Source: Bradysia coprophila
Taxonomy: Eukaryota; Arthropoda; Insecta; Diptera; Sciaridae
Assembly: GCF_014529535.1 (NCBI RefSeq)
Contig: NW_023503481.1
Span: 62,001-126,000 of the forward strand
DNA: 64,000 bases
Direction of reading: 5' to 3'
Under the pieces are notes generated by a model, which saw only the letters and a program-made list of their open reading frames with translations, ran no database searches and was not told the origin of the DNA. This document shows positions 12,732-23,726 of the stretch, in pieces (position 1 is the first letter of the stretch; the number at the start of each line of letters is the position of its first letter). The position numbers were made by a program, and so were the translations under genes.

Positions 12732-12914
12732 AACAAGCTTGTAAAATGTGGCGAAAGCGTCATTTGTTGTACGTGATTCTTGTACTGGACCTACACTTTC
12801 ATTTGAATTTCCGTTGTCATAAATGATAAGATCAAAGTGTGTTTGAACCACCTTTGAACGATAAGTTGTTGCACATTCAGTTTCTGTTTCAGTTGATTTT
12901 GACACGTTTGGCAT
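12732..12914 (-). CDS. Possible small gene or element remnant, 61 aa
   Basis: Open frame beginning MPNVSKSTETETEC, without a recognisable domain, ending at 12732. Upstream on the same strand CTATATAAAC (13031-13040) could be a TATA box about 120 bases before the ATG. Several copies of a GAAACGCCTAA-like motif lie between. It could equally be the edge of a transposon. No signal peptide. Confidence 0.25.
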
Positions 12915-13111
12915 TTCAAAATAAACACTTCATTTTGAAACGCCTAATACATGTCAAAATGAACTGTTCAACTTGAAACGCTGTTCTGTTCTTTTCGAAA
13001 CGCCTAACGAAAAACATGTCAAAATCGACTGTTTATATAGAGACTCATAATAGCGTTTCAAAATGATATGTTCTGAGAAGATACCAGATTATATCAATCG
13101 ATTTGCTTGCA

Positions 13112-13266
13112 TACAATGCTTTTACGAAAGGTAACGCAAAGGCGCTTTTCGGTCCTAGAGAACTCATCCTTTTACGAAAGGTAACGCAAAGACGTTTCGC
13201 TCAATCTTATGGAGCCTCTCTCTTTACGAAAGGCTACGCAAAGGCACCTCGTTCGATCCTAGGGAA
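13112..13266. repeat. Three tandem copies of a 50-52-bp unit
   Basis: TTTACGAAAGGTAACGCAAAG recurs with small changes at 13121, 13171 and 13223, each followed by a TTCGNTCCTAGGGAA-like tail. Related units occur at 56150-56240. Confidence 0.75.
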
Positions 13267-13510
13267 TTACAACCAAAAGTAATTTTTATTTAAATCTGAC
13301 ACGGATGGACATTTTTCTGATAGCATGAAGAACGAAATACACAAATATATGCTACAATTTTAGCTAGGCATCGATGCGTCTTAAGATGAGCTAAAAAAAG
13401 AAATATAAGACGTTTCTGGGCTCGTTTCTGGGTCACAAGTTACGACTGGAACTTCAGGATCAGACGGTTGAGGTCACTCTACCAAAATCTAAGAGTAGAG
13501 TAACTGTGTC

Positions 13511-14650
13511 AGGGCCTATTATTTGGGAATCGAATTTGGGAATATTTGGGAATATTTGTGAATTTTGGGAATATTTGGGAATATTTGAGAATATTTGGGA
13601 ATATTTGGGAATATTTGGGAATATTTGGGAATATTTGAGAATATTTGGGAATATTTGGGAATATTTGGGAATATTTGTGAATATTTGGGAATTTTGGGAA
13701 TATTTGAGAATTTTTGTGAATATTTATTTGGGGATTAATTTCCAAATAATTACTCCTTTTGAATATATTATCCCAAAATGTTTGGTTTCTATTTTGTACT
13801 GTTATCAATAAAGCTTTATAAATCGTGTTTAAATACCATTGACATTTAATCTCATCCATCAGAAGTTTATTTTCGATGTTCACAAATGACTTAGAAATAA
13901 ACCAGTGGCATTACAGCAGGTATTTTCTATCGTTAAAACTTTTACACCTCGTCTACTTCCCAAATATTCCCAAAATTCACAAATATTCCCAAATATTCCC
14001 AAATATTCCCAAATATTCCCAAAATTCCCAAATATTCCCAAATATTCACAAATATTCCCAAATATTCCCAAATATTCCCAAAATTCACAAATATTCCCAA
14101 ATATTCCCAAAATTCACCAATATTCACAAATATCCCCAAATATTCACAAATATTAACAATATTGATTTCCAAACCATGAGGCCGATGAAATCACAGTAGG
14201 CACTGCGTTTCTGTTATACAGATAGATGACTTGTTTTTGTTGTATGAGTTAAAACATAATCCTAAGCGGTAGCTCGTATCACTAAAGCCTCCAAATTTGA
14301 CACTTGTCAATTCAGTGTTCATGCTAGTAGCAGGGCTGTGCCGTAACACATACATTTTTTGGGGTACCTCCAACGCCGCTGGCTTAAAACACTTTATTAT
14401 GTATCACAAATTTTATAAGCATGATATCCACTGAATCGTTTAAATTTTATTTAAGTCTACGTCTACCTGGTCTTAAATTTTTGTGAATATTTGTGAATAT
14501 TTGGGAATATTTGTGAATATTTGTGAATATTTGGGAATATTTGGGAATATTTGGAAATATTTGGGAATATTTGGGAACATTTGTGAATATTTGGGAATAT
14601 CTGTGAATATTTGGGAATTTTGGGAATTAATTCCCAAATAATAGGCCCGG
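13511..14650. mobile_element. Non-autonomous hAT-like element built from a 10-bp satellite
   Basis: Ends are AGGGCCTATTATTTGGG on the left and its inverse CCCAAATAATAGGCCCGG on the right, flanked by the direct repeat CTGTGTC (13504-13510 and 14651-14657). The interior has three arrays of TTTGGGAATA: forward at about 13525-13725, inverted at about 13965-14155, and forward at about 14480-14630. Unique DNA lies between them. No transposase. Open frames in the arrays are artefacts of the repeat. CAGGG ends are typical of hAT, but the flanking repeat is 7 rather than 8 bp, so the class is inferred. Confidence 0.7.
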
Positions 14651-15035
14651 CTGTGTCGAGTAAAGACGAGAAATGTCGTAAAAAAATGTAAAGAAAAAAA
14701 TGGAAATGGAATGAATGCTAGCCCAGTTTAGTAAATAAGTCGGTTATGCAAAAGCAGAAATTAAATGACTCTAAAAAATTGATTTTTTTTTAATTCTTGC
14801 ACTTATTTGTGATAAGCAAATTTATGTAGGTCAAGATTTAAATAACGATGATAATGGCGTGTTAAATTCGTCATCCCATTTGAAATAAACACACGATGTC
14901 TAGTGTAGAGTTTTTAGTGACATACCCGAACGAAAAGCCGAAAACCCACGAGCAATTGGTGATCCTGTGGTGAATGTCGAAATATAAAAAGTATAAGGGT
15001 TGTACCATTTGCATTGTCTGTAGATAGGATTGTTA

Positions 15036-15188
15036 GGCCCAAAACACACGAGAAATTTTGCGTTCCTGAGATCGACAATTATGCTGATGAGTTTTCCATT
15101 GTTTAGCCTATGGTCAATACAGGATTACACTGGAAAACTCAGCATAATTGTGAATCCCATCAACGAAAAAATCTCTAGTGTTTTCGGC
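15036..15188. repeat. Palindromic MITE, copy 1 (5' of the vitellogenin-N gene)
   Basis: GGCCCAAAACACACGAGAAA on the left is inverted as CTCTAGTGTTTTCGGCTT on the right. The inner GATCGACAATTATGCTGA and TCAGCATAATTGTGAATC are also inverted. Other copies: 15421-15700 and 46805-46934, plus a half copy near 14940. Confidence 0.7.
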
Positions 15189-15275
15189 TTTAGAGCAGAC
15201 GATTTTCCGGTTTTCATTTCAGTAGGTATACTAAATTCAGATTAAATTTTCATCGATCAGCAATAACATTTCTGT

Positions 15276-15283
15276 CTATAAAT
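15276..15283 (+). promoter_or_regulatory. TATA box of the vitellogenin-N gene
   Basis: CTATAAAT, with a likely initiator TATCACCAGT about 28 bases on and the ATG at 15337. Confidence 0.6.
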
Positions 15284-15336
15284 ATGCACACCATCCGTAG
15301 TGCTATCACCAGTGATAGTTTTATGTAAGAACGAAC

Positions 15337-17371
15337 ATGAAGGGGACTCTACTATTGGTATTAGTGTTGGGTGAGTTTTGCGAGGAGTTTTGTGCGATAA
15401 AAAGCTCTTTGTTTCTTAAGCCGAAAACACGCGAGAATTTTTTGTGTTCAAATGATGGATAATGCTTAGTTTCTTCTTACCAAAAAAAGTACTCCGTGTG
15501 AGAGACAAAATTGAATTTTTTCAATTTTTCTTTGTTTTTGACAGTTTGCTCTCTCACGGCGCTCTAACGGCTCTCTCACGGCGTACTTTTTTTAAGTGGA
15601 ATGGGCACTTAATAATCCAACATTCACCACAGGCTAAACAATGGAAAACGCAGCATAATTGTCGATCCCATCAATGCAAAATTGCTCTTGTGTTTTCGGG
15701 CAAAAAAATCCTAGAAATGGGGCAATCGAAATTGAAAATAAATTCTTTGTAACAGTTGGCCTTGTATCTGGATTTGGTGGTTCTTGGAGACGTCATAAAT
15801 ACAAGTACAAATTGAGTGCAAGAACGTTCATCACATCGCCCGATTCGAAATGGTCTGGTGTGGCTTATCGCACCCACCTGTCCATTCATCCACAATCGAA
15901 CGACCTTCTAATTGGACAATTAAGTCAAACCGAGTATGCCGAAATTGATGATCGCGAATACGACGAAATAGCGGATACGGCTTCGATTGAAAACGATCTG
16001 AAGTATGATGACAGATCGGACATGAACAAACCATTCCGAATTCAGTTGGAAAACGGTGTAATTCGAAGATTATTCGTTGATGCTTCAATGGCAGAGTATG
16101 AAAGCGATGTACTTAAAGTCATGCTTAGCGCGTTCCAAGTGAATACGAACGTCCAAAATCGCATTCAGGAAGAGGATAATCATGCCATGTATAAGGTAAT
16201 GGAATCAACTGCCACCGGAAACTGTGAAACTCTCTATGATGTTTCAACATTAACCGATGATTCGAATGTTCCATTGCCCGTAATGCGGGATGAAGGTGAA
16301 CTAATCCTGATCACCAAACGCAGAGACAATAGTAATTTCTGTGATAAAAATACTGGCTACCAGGCTCCTACCACCGAGAAAACGCACCAAGCTTACGTGG
16401 ATGAGGAAGTAGGAACGGTAATTCTTTCTGGTTCATTGAACAGCTTCACAATTGAATCGTCAACGACCAGCCAAACCATAAGCGTCGATCAGAAAAAATC
16501 TTTTTATAAGAATGTCAATGTAACATTGGAATACGTGGAATCAGTTGAAGAAAATGCTGACAATCTACCAATTCAACATGCTCCTGACGGCCTGAAGGAT
16601 GTTGGCAGTTTACTTTTATCGGATAATTTATCATTTGATGAGGATTTGTCGGATATGGTGGCTATGTCGGATGTGTCTGTCACACAGTTACAAGCAGGTA
16701 AGACTAGTCATTTGAAAGGGACCAGGCTGGCAACACTGACTCAATTAAATTTAGGCAAATTTACTTCAGTGTTGCCAGCCAACGCCAAGCCTCTTTCAAA
16801 TGAAGTAAATGACCTTTGTCATTTAAAAGCGACCGGGCTGGAAACTCTGAGTTAAATTTAAGTAAACTTACGTCACAATTGCCAGTCAGGTACACTTTGT
16901 CATTTGGGTGGAAAGTAAATTTACCTCAGTGTTGCCAGCAAAATTCACCCTTTCTTTTGATGCGATTTTTTTGCCTTGAAATTTCAGACAATGACATCGA
17001 ATTTAAGTGGACCAACTGCTATTGGTCGTCGACTGCCTCAGCGGCTTGCCAAAATGACTTAGGCCCTGAATTCGAGTGGCATTATGGCTCTAAGAAAAGT
17101 TGTGGTATCTTTCGCACGGCATATTTGTGCAAAAAGACGTGTAAGTTTTATCAGTCACTTTCTGCAACGTTTGTCAAATTTCTAATGTAATCGAATGTCA
17201 AATGTAGATCCCGGATGCGTTCAGACTGCTTGCTTCTCGGGCTTTGTACCCCCAATAACTTGGTGTGAAAAACAATTTGGGGATTCTTATCCAATCGTCA
17301 GTGGAGAATGTGCTTTTGATAACGGCTGCTTTTACGGATTTTATCGTAATAGATGCTGTCCACGTAAATAA
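15337..17371 (+). CDS. Secreted fusion: vitellogenin N-terminal domain plus 11-cysteine tail, 430 aa
   Basis: Exons: 15337-15370 (MKGTLLLVLVL signal peptide), 15756-16697, 16988-17140 and 17208-17371, ending at TAA. All introns are GT-AG; the first and second are phase 1. Exon 2 (about 314 aa) matches the start of the large lipid transfer protein module of insect vitellogenins: YKYKLSARTF, YRTHLSIHPQS, FRIQLENGVIRRLFVD, LKVMLSAFQVNTN and TATGNCETLYDVS. Ordinary vitellogenins continue for over 1000 residues with the rest of the lipid module and a VWD domain. Here the reading passes to two small exons with 4 and 7 cysteines (NCYW, SCGIF, ending NRCCPRK). Exon 1 and exon 2 end in the same phase, so skipping exon 2 would give a 116-aa secreted cysteine-rich peptide. 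Exon joins are inferred from sequence only. Confidence 0.75.
15421..15700. repeat. Palindromic MITE, copy 2, inside intron 1 of the vitellogenin-N gene
   Basis: CCGAAAACACGCGAGAA on the left and CTCTTGTGTTTTCGGG on the right are the same ends as copy 1. A second palindrome is nested inside (AAAGTACTCCGTGTGAGAGA about 15486, inverse TCTCTCACGGCGTACTTT about 15573). It fills most of the 385-base intron. Confidence 0.65.
16698..16975. repeat. Short inverted and direct repeats in intron 2 of the vitellogenin-N gene
   Basis: GGCTGGCAACACTGA (about 16728) is inverted as TCAGTGTTGCCAGCC (about 16767). Related pieces recur near 16839 and 16926, each with a GTCATTTGAAAG-like segment. Confidence 0.6.
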
Positions 17372-17495
17372 AGTAGCAGATGTCTGTGTACACGGTTACA
17401 CCCAAGGTTTCAGAAAAAAAATCCAAAATCGATTCATCAAGAAAAGTCGACCATTTTTAACTTTGTACACGGCTACTGTATTGCGAAAATATAAA

Positions 17496-17505
17496 AAATA
17501 AAAAC
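17496..17505 (+). terminator. Polyadenylation signal of the vitellogenin-N gene
   Basis: AAAATAAAAAC about 125 bases after the stop. Confidence 0.5.
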
Positions 17506-17653
17506 ATTTGAAAGTGAGAAAGTTGCGTTGGTTTTCATGGTGATATAAATGCGTCACCAACTCCTCTACCACTGACTTCATGATATATCGCCATTGATCT
17601 TAGTCAAAGCAAATTGCGGTCAATAAAGATTTACGAGTCGAAATAGCTATTTT

Positions 17654-17993
17654 GCTAACTAGTTAGTAAATGGGCTTGTTTTGCGCACTATATGTGATAC
17701 GAGCGGAGCGAGTTCGGCAACACATCGTGTGCGCAAAACCCCATTTACTAACGTGTTAGCAACAAGATTTTATCTACTGTTAGTTGAAATATTCATAATT
17801 TTCAAGCAAAACTCATCATCACAAAATCCTGCTACACATGATCGTAGTAGGATTCTGTCAATTGCGTGCGCATAAGTTGCTATATTGGTTATATGCATAA
17901 GGCGCACGGAAATTTTAGTGTGTAAATTGACTGTCTTTGCTAACTAGATTCATGCTGAAAATTATGAATTTTTTCAACTTACAGTAGATAAAT
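17654..17993. repeat. Pair of palindromic MITEs
   Basis: 17654-17760: GCTAACTAGTTAGTAAATGG is inverted as CCATTTACTAACGTGTTAGC around the apex GAGCGGAGCGAG (17701-17712). 17768-17993: ATTTTATCTACTGTTAGTTG is inverted as CAACTTACAGTAGATAAAT. No coding content. Confidence 0.75.
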
Positions 17994-17999
17994 ACAAAT

Positions 18000-18720
18000 T
18001 TCCAAGGTGAGAGAAACGAGTATAGCGTGCAAGTATTGTCTAAGTGTTGTCCCCCTTGTGATTTGAAGTCGTCTGACGTACTTCACGGCGTACAGGGCGT
18101 GTTAATGGGTTGATGTCTTCTCTAGTGTCCAGTTGTCGTCTGTCTTGTTCTCATTTGTGTTTCATTCCCATCAATCAGAATTATGTTTGTGACTATCCAG
18201 TCAAACGCTATCTTCATGACGCTTCACTAGTTCAAATTGCGTTCATGTTAGCTGTCTTGCAAAAGATGCAGTAGAGCAACTGATGATGGTCAGACCTCGC
18301 TGACCTAGGGCCACTACTGCAATCTGAGGCCGAAACAGCATTTCTTTGATGCTACGCACATCAACTTGTTACTCAATTTCCTAATGAACTTTGACTTCGA
18401 TTCTGTCTTATAGTTTTTCGTTTTCTGTCTTCGTGAGGCTGTCTCCCCACGTTTTGAGTTTCTGAATGCTGCGTGTTGCTGAAAGTTTGGTCCGTTGTAT
18501 ATTAACAACGTTAAAACGGTCCTGTAGACACATAGTCCAGTCATGAAAATATTGTTCGATGAAGTGACCGACTTGTCACATGAAAGACATTGAGTGTGGT
18601 ATCGTTAGAAAGGTATGACATCTGCCTATAGAATACACTTTTCCTTCGATCGAAATATGTCCACTCACTGAACTGTTGTGTGTTGGATGTCGAATTTTGA
18701 TAGTGAATTTGCATTGGAAT
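18000..18720. other. Intergenic stretch, no gene recognised
   Basis: No domain, RNA gene or clear repeat seen on either strand. Confidence 0.4.
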
Positions 18721-18840
18721 CAGGGCCTATTTTTGAGAATTTGATTCCTAAAAATTCCTAAAATTCTTTAAATTCCTAAAAAAATCCTAAAATTCCAAAA
18801 ACTCCTAAAAAATTCCCAAAATTCCTAAAATTTAGAAAAA
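18721..18840. mobile_element. Single end of a hAT-like element with TTCCTAAAAA tandem units
   Basis: Begins CAGGGCCTATTTTTGAG and passes into repeats of TTCCTAAAA. No matching right end found nearby, so it is a fragment of the family seen at 13511. Confidence 0.55.
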
Positions 18841-19156
18841 CTGAGCAAAAACATTCTATTTGCTGGATTTCTAATTAAACGTCTTCAAAAATTAAAAAAT
18901 TAGTTCCTTGATAGTTCCTTGGCAAAGCCACCCTGCTGGTCATTTAAAATTTCATTATTTATTGCCGATAACAAAGGTAAACAATTCCGTCGAGAAGTAG
19001 AACCGAATGTTTTTTCATGTTTGCTAAATTTGTAAAAATATTTCTGAATTATAGCCTGAAGATGAGTCGAAATATGACCCGAAATATTGCAAACTAAAAT
19101 ACGAATTTTATTTACTCCATTGTCGCCGCATCTGTCCAATAATCAAAGAGAAACCA

Positions 19157-19410
19157 TTTTTGGTGTTGTCAGGAAAGTGAGCAGTTTTGTGAAAATTTTA
19201 GCTCAAAACAGAGGTACTTTAATTTCATTATTTTATTAAATTTTTTTTATTAATTTCTAGAAAATGTAAGACCGCAATTCCAACGGCGAAAGTCTAAAAT
19301 ACCTTTCTGAGGCATATTCGAATCATTTTATATGATTTCCTAAGAGATACATCGACAGTTTTCGAGTCGTTTTTTCGGGTTTTGTGGTATGAAGAAGTAC
19401 CGATGCCTCT
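19157..19410. repeat. Dispersed repeat, second copy at 54111-54364
   Basis: About 250 bases recur in the same orientation, from GGTGTTGTCAGGAAAGTGAG to GATGCCTCTTAA, with few differences. No coding content. Confidence 0.8.
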
Positions 19411-19420
19411 TAAGAAAATT

Positions 19421-19655
19421 TACGAATTATCACATTTTCGTTTTCAACAGATTCTACATAATTGCTAGTGCCACAAATTTGACAGTCTTGATATTGAATG
19501 GTTTTTTTGGTTTTATCCCAGTAAACTGACATGTGCGACAAAAATTTCGACTGGGAAAAAATTCAAAAATTGCATTCAATATAACAGCTGTCAGAATCTG
19601 TGGGACTAGTAATATCAGATCCCACATAAAACAAAAATGTGATAATTCGTAATTT
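19421..19655. repeat. Palindromic element
   Basis: TTTACGAATTATCACATTTT on the left is inverted as AAAATGTGATAATTCGTAA on the right, with arms of about 80 bp. It directly follows the dispersed repeat. Confidence 0.7.
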
Positions 19656-20022
19656 TTCATAATTGTATCTCCGGTTTCGAAAGAAATATGCAGAAAACTT
19701 CTCGTTCACAATCTACGAACCGCAAAATACGTTTGTTTTTACCCACTTTTCGTTGACTTGTAAATTTTGCGCTCACTCCGCTCGCAATCTTCACAGAAGT
19801 ACATATTTAATATAATTTCGATGATAATTTTAATTTGTAAACTTTTGACTTATTCGGAGTCGACTACATCAATCCGAACAGTTACCAGTTTCCATGCGAG
19901 CCAATATATTTTGACATTGAACAACGTTGCTACTTCTTCGAAAAGAATACCGATCATCTATCATATAATTATTTTGCGGATCTAATTACGTTTGTGCTGT
20001 ATATTCTTCTAGTTGCAAGAAT

Positions 20023-20240
20023 AGTTATTTATGTAACGTGATGTATATGTGTGAGTGTTTTCTCGCACGCGATGTTCGTTTGTCTTACGAGACACGCGAG
20101 TAAGACAAGAACATCAAAGTGCGAGAAAACACTCACACATATATACATCCAGTTACATACAACGTTTTATGCATGCGATGTTTCTCGTTTCAGTGCGAGA
20201 AAAGTTTTCTCGCACGCGATGAGAAACATCGTGTTGCATA
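20023..20240. repeat. Two adjacent palindromic elements
   Basis: First: GTGTGAGTGTTTTCTCGCAC and GTGCGAGAAAACACTCACAC with apex around ACGAGACACGCGAG. Second: GCATGCGATGTTTCTCG and CGATGAGAAACATCGTGTTG around TTTTCTCGCAC. Confidence 0.75.
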
Positions 20241-20466
20241 AAAACTTTTTTTTCCATTTCTTTGTAAACAAAAGTGAACTGAAGAAAAACGAGTAAAACT
20301 ATGGCGCATTTTTCGAAGTGCCAGTGGCGCCCGAAAGGCAAAAAGCGGCACTGCTTCTTCATCTACGGATTGCAATTTCATTTTAGCCCTATATTGGCCT
20401 CTAATATGTTTAGACATACACGCAAGTCAACTAATTTTTAAAGGAAAAATCGAACGGAATTCATTT

Positions 20467-21467
20467 TCACTTTGCTGCTGTTTTGTTCGCTTCCATCTTT
20501 TCCCACATTATCTTCTGTACCAATTCCGCACCATTCTTATTATGCTCGTAGAACGGCAATGCCTTCATAGTTTTGACCCATTCAACGAGTTTCGGATATG
20601 TGGCGCTGTCTATCGGCGAAAAACTGTCCACTGAAGTTAACGTTGCAATGCAACTGATATCGGCAATGCACATCTCATTCCCGCACAAGAAATTTCCATT
20701 AGCCAAAAAGTTTTCCATGATGGCCCAACATTTTTTCAAGTTCTTTACCGTTTTTTGTGGCACATCCGTCGCACCGTAATCGTAAATTTCGTAGTACAAA
20801 TGATCGAAATGACGGAATAGATATCCGGTGTCAAAATGTAAAAGAGCGTTGATTCGAGCTCGTTGGAAATTGTCGAACGAGTACAGACTACTCTCATTGG
20901 CATACTTTTCCCACAAGTAAGCGACGATAGCGTGACTTTCAAAAACGATGACGCCATTGTCATTAATCACTGGAACAGTGTGTTGAGGATTGAGCTGAAA
21001 TTTATGAACGAAATGGAGGAACGTGTCCGGAAATTGACAATTCACGCCGTAAGTGTGCCTAAAATTTGAACTTTGAGTGAACGATTCGATGAAAAAGTGA
21101 ACCGAAAAATACATTTCAACGCTTTCTTGTATGAAAATGACGCTGCGTTGGAAAATCAATTCACGCCGTAAGTGCGGTCAAAATTCAAAATGGAAGTCTT
21201 TCTAACGTAGCTTCATTTTCATACAAGGAAGCGTTGAAATGTATTTTTCGGTTCACTTTTTCATTGAATCGTTAATTCAAATTTTAGGCACACTTACGGC
21301 GTGAATTTCTGAATGAGTTTTACCTGTAGAAATTCCGGTGTTAAATGTTCACCTTTGCTCATATCCACATTTTTCAATTGCAAATCAACGCCCAAAGCTT
21401 TGCTAGCGAGTATAACACCACGCGATGGAGGACTTGTTATCGTATAGTACAAAGTAATTTTGGACAT
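20467..21467 (-). CDS. Glutathione S-transferase, Epsilon/Delta class, 223 aa
   Basis: Cytosolic enzyme that joins glutathione to electrophiles, typically in detoxification. Exon 1 is 21467-21324 (48 codons) and exon 2 is 20994-20467 (175 codons and TGA); the phase-0 intron uses GTAAAA and TTTCAG. The N-terminal thioredoxin-fold domain shows ITLYYTITSPPSRGV, with candidate catalytic serine at residue 12 or 15. It also shows the glutathione-binding stretch NPQHTVPVINDNG and the ESHAIVAYLWEKYA motif. The helical domain ends in an EKMEANKTAAK tail. Length and exon layout fit insect Epsilon/Delta GSTs; the SPP motif and NPQHTVP favour Epsilon. No inactivating change seen. No clear polyadenylation signal was found right after the stop. 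Confidence 0.95.
21041..21306. repeat. Palindromic element inside the GST intron
   Basis: TTCACGCCGTAAGTGTGCC on the left is inverted as GGCACACTTACGGCGTGAA on the right. Arms are about 105 bp with few mismatches, and a third copy of TTCACGCCGTAAGTG lies inside near 21161. It fills most of the 329-base intron, up to 17 bases from the exon 1 donor. Confidence 0.85.
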
Positions 21468-21589
21468 TCTAACGAAAATAAAAACTGTGTAACAGAACGG
21501 AGACCGGTGTTTATTCAATGAAATCGTTCGAATAACTAAAAAAAATCACACGCACTTTCATTCCATCCTTCTTGTGCACTGGTCGTGAG

Positions 21590-23726
21590 CAGAGACTATT
21601 TTGAGAAATTTATTTCTCAAAAATTTCTCACAATTCTCAAATTTCTCAAAAATTTCTTAAATTTTTCAAATTTCTCAAATTTCTCAAAGATTTCTTAAAT
21701 TTCTCAAATTTCTCAAAAATTTCTCAAAATTTTCTCAAATATCTTAATAATCTTGAAGAGAATTAAAAACTCAATCCAACCCAAAAAACGCGGAATATTC
21801 TAACCAATCAAGGTTCTACGCTATAGAGCGAAACATGTAGAATATTAAGAGTAAGATTGTAAGATATGCGAATTAATTATGCATAGAATCTCTTAAATTG
21901 AAAATCATCATCATTTATTAGAGAAAGCAAAACGGAAAATTGGAATGCGAAAAGATTCAATCTCTGAGATTGTCTGTCCCGTTATAAACATTTAGCGTGC
22001 TATGGTTAATCCATAATGTAACCACCAAGGTTGCATTTGCGCCACTAAACTTGAAAATCTGTCGCTACTAGCGTTAGCGCTCACTAGAATGTAATTAAAG
22101 AAACAGTTTTCGCCGATCGCGAATCATTTTGCTAATGAAAAATAGAACTTTTCTCTGATCTACAAGAATTGAACAAATCGTCATTTGGCAGACTAAAGAA
22201 AAAGATCATTTAAACCTTCAACATGTACGGACCTTTCAAGGGTTACTTGATTACTCTGTATTTTCTGATCCAAAAGTTTACAAACATGCAAAGCAGTTGT
22301 CATCGAATCTTAATTTAGCGAAACATTAGCTACCGCTGTTAGGATACCGCGGCCGCTACATTTTCATTAGCGAATAACTTTAACAACGGTTACATTTCTG
22401 ACGAACTAGTTCGTTGAGAGCCAATACCCAAGGCTGGCACCGCTCCTGAAGAGTTCGAGTGGCGATCGCGCTCATACTCTCATTTTGAAAGATGAACGCC
22501 AACCTTGCTATACCCTTGACGGAAAATCAGACATTTTTGGTAAAGTAAATACTTTCATGCATTTTATTCTTCTGATATTCGTTGAAAATTGGAACGTCAA
22601 AAAATCAAAAAACAGTGAAAGTTCTGTATTCTTTTGTAAATACGTTTCACAATCAAATTTCAAACATTTCGCGTCCGTAAAACCCTTATAACACACCCAA
22701 GAATTTATGTGGCGAAAATGTTTGCCCCCCACGGGAAGAAGTACAGTTGGCCGTCTGATGCTACAATGCATGAAGCCATAAATACAAATACAAATGAACA
22801 ATACAGAGACTTTAACTCTTACATTAGGTCCTTGATGGAAATCTTTTTGAATATAATACTGAGGAATTTAATTCTGTGCTGAAAAATATTTTTGGAAATT
22901 GGTTGCGATTTACTCAAATTATTGGGGAGTTGCGGGAGATGGCGAATGTGTTTCACGAAAACACGGAAAAAACGATCCTGAGGTTTACTCAAAAATATTC
23001 CGTCGAAGAAAAGCAATAAGTTTTCCTTGCCTTGAGTACTCGGTTAACAAATGCGTCAAATATGCGTGTTTCACATTTGACCACATAATTTTACATTTAA
23101 AAGCGCAGTCTATTTTGTCCAATTTTTAAGTAAAATTTTAGTAAATATATTGAATGAAAGATGCTGATTTTAATGTGCATGGAAATAAATCAGAACCAGC
23201 GATGAAATTTCCATCCGATCCACAAAAACTGGAAGAAAAATGACATCTTATACGAAAGAATGTGGCAACAGATCGTTATGAATTTAACGCATTTGTTAAC
23301 CGAGTACTCAAGGCAAGGAAAACTTTTTGATTTTCTTGGGCGGAATATTTTTAAGTAAATCTCAGGATCGTTTTTTCCGTGTTTTCGTGAAACACATTCG
23401 CCATCTCCCGCAACTCCCAGGAAATATTACAAACACGCATTTAACGTTTTTGATCACATTTCCATACATTCTCAATCAAAGTGATTGCGTTACATTTTCT
23501 TTTGTAAGACCTATACCTTACGGTCAATGTTAGTATTAAATTCAGTGATAATCTGTGGCTTCCTTATTTTACGCCATTAAAAGAATACAAACTACAAACA
23601 GTAATCAATTTCTCAAATTTCTCAAATTTCTCAAGGATTTCTTAAATTTTCCAAATTTCTCAAATTTCTCAAAAATTTCTTAAAATTCTCAAAATTTCTC
23701 AAAAAATTTCTCAAAAATAGTCTCTG
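21590..23726. mobile_element. Non-autonomous hAT element with a perfect 8-bp target duplication
   Basis: Ends CAGAGACTATTTTGAGAAA and its inverse TTTGAGAAAT...CTATTTTTGAG are flanked by GTCGTGAG at 21582-21589 and 23727-23734. Both subterminal regions are tandem TTTCTCAAA units (21600-21745 and 23608-23715). CAGAG ends and an 8-bp duplication are the mark of the hAT superfamily. No transposase is present in 2.1 kb, so it must have moved in trans. Confidence 0.9.
22921..23420. mobile_element. Foldback element nested in the hAT element
   Basis: Arms of about 135 bp: 22921-23055 (from GGGGAGTTGCGGGAGATGG to CGGTTAACAAATGCG) and its inverse 23289-23420, around about 230 bases of unique spacer. 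The open frames inside the arms are mirror images of each other and not genes. Confidence 0.8.

Noticed and set aside
13506..14199. Several overlapping open frames of 76-124 codons on both strands
   Set aside because: All read NIWEYLGIFG- or KYSQIFPN-type repeats, products of the 10-bp TTTGGGAATA array, open in several frames at once.
15756..16697. Vitellogenin stretch as a complete or ordinary vitellogenin
   Set aside because: Only the N-terminal part is present, no downstream lipid module or VWD exon follows, and a donor site directly follows the stretch.
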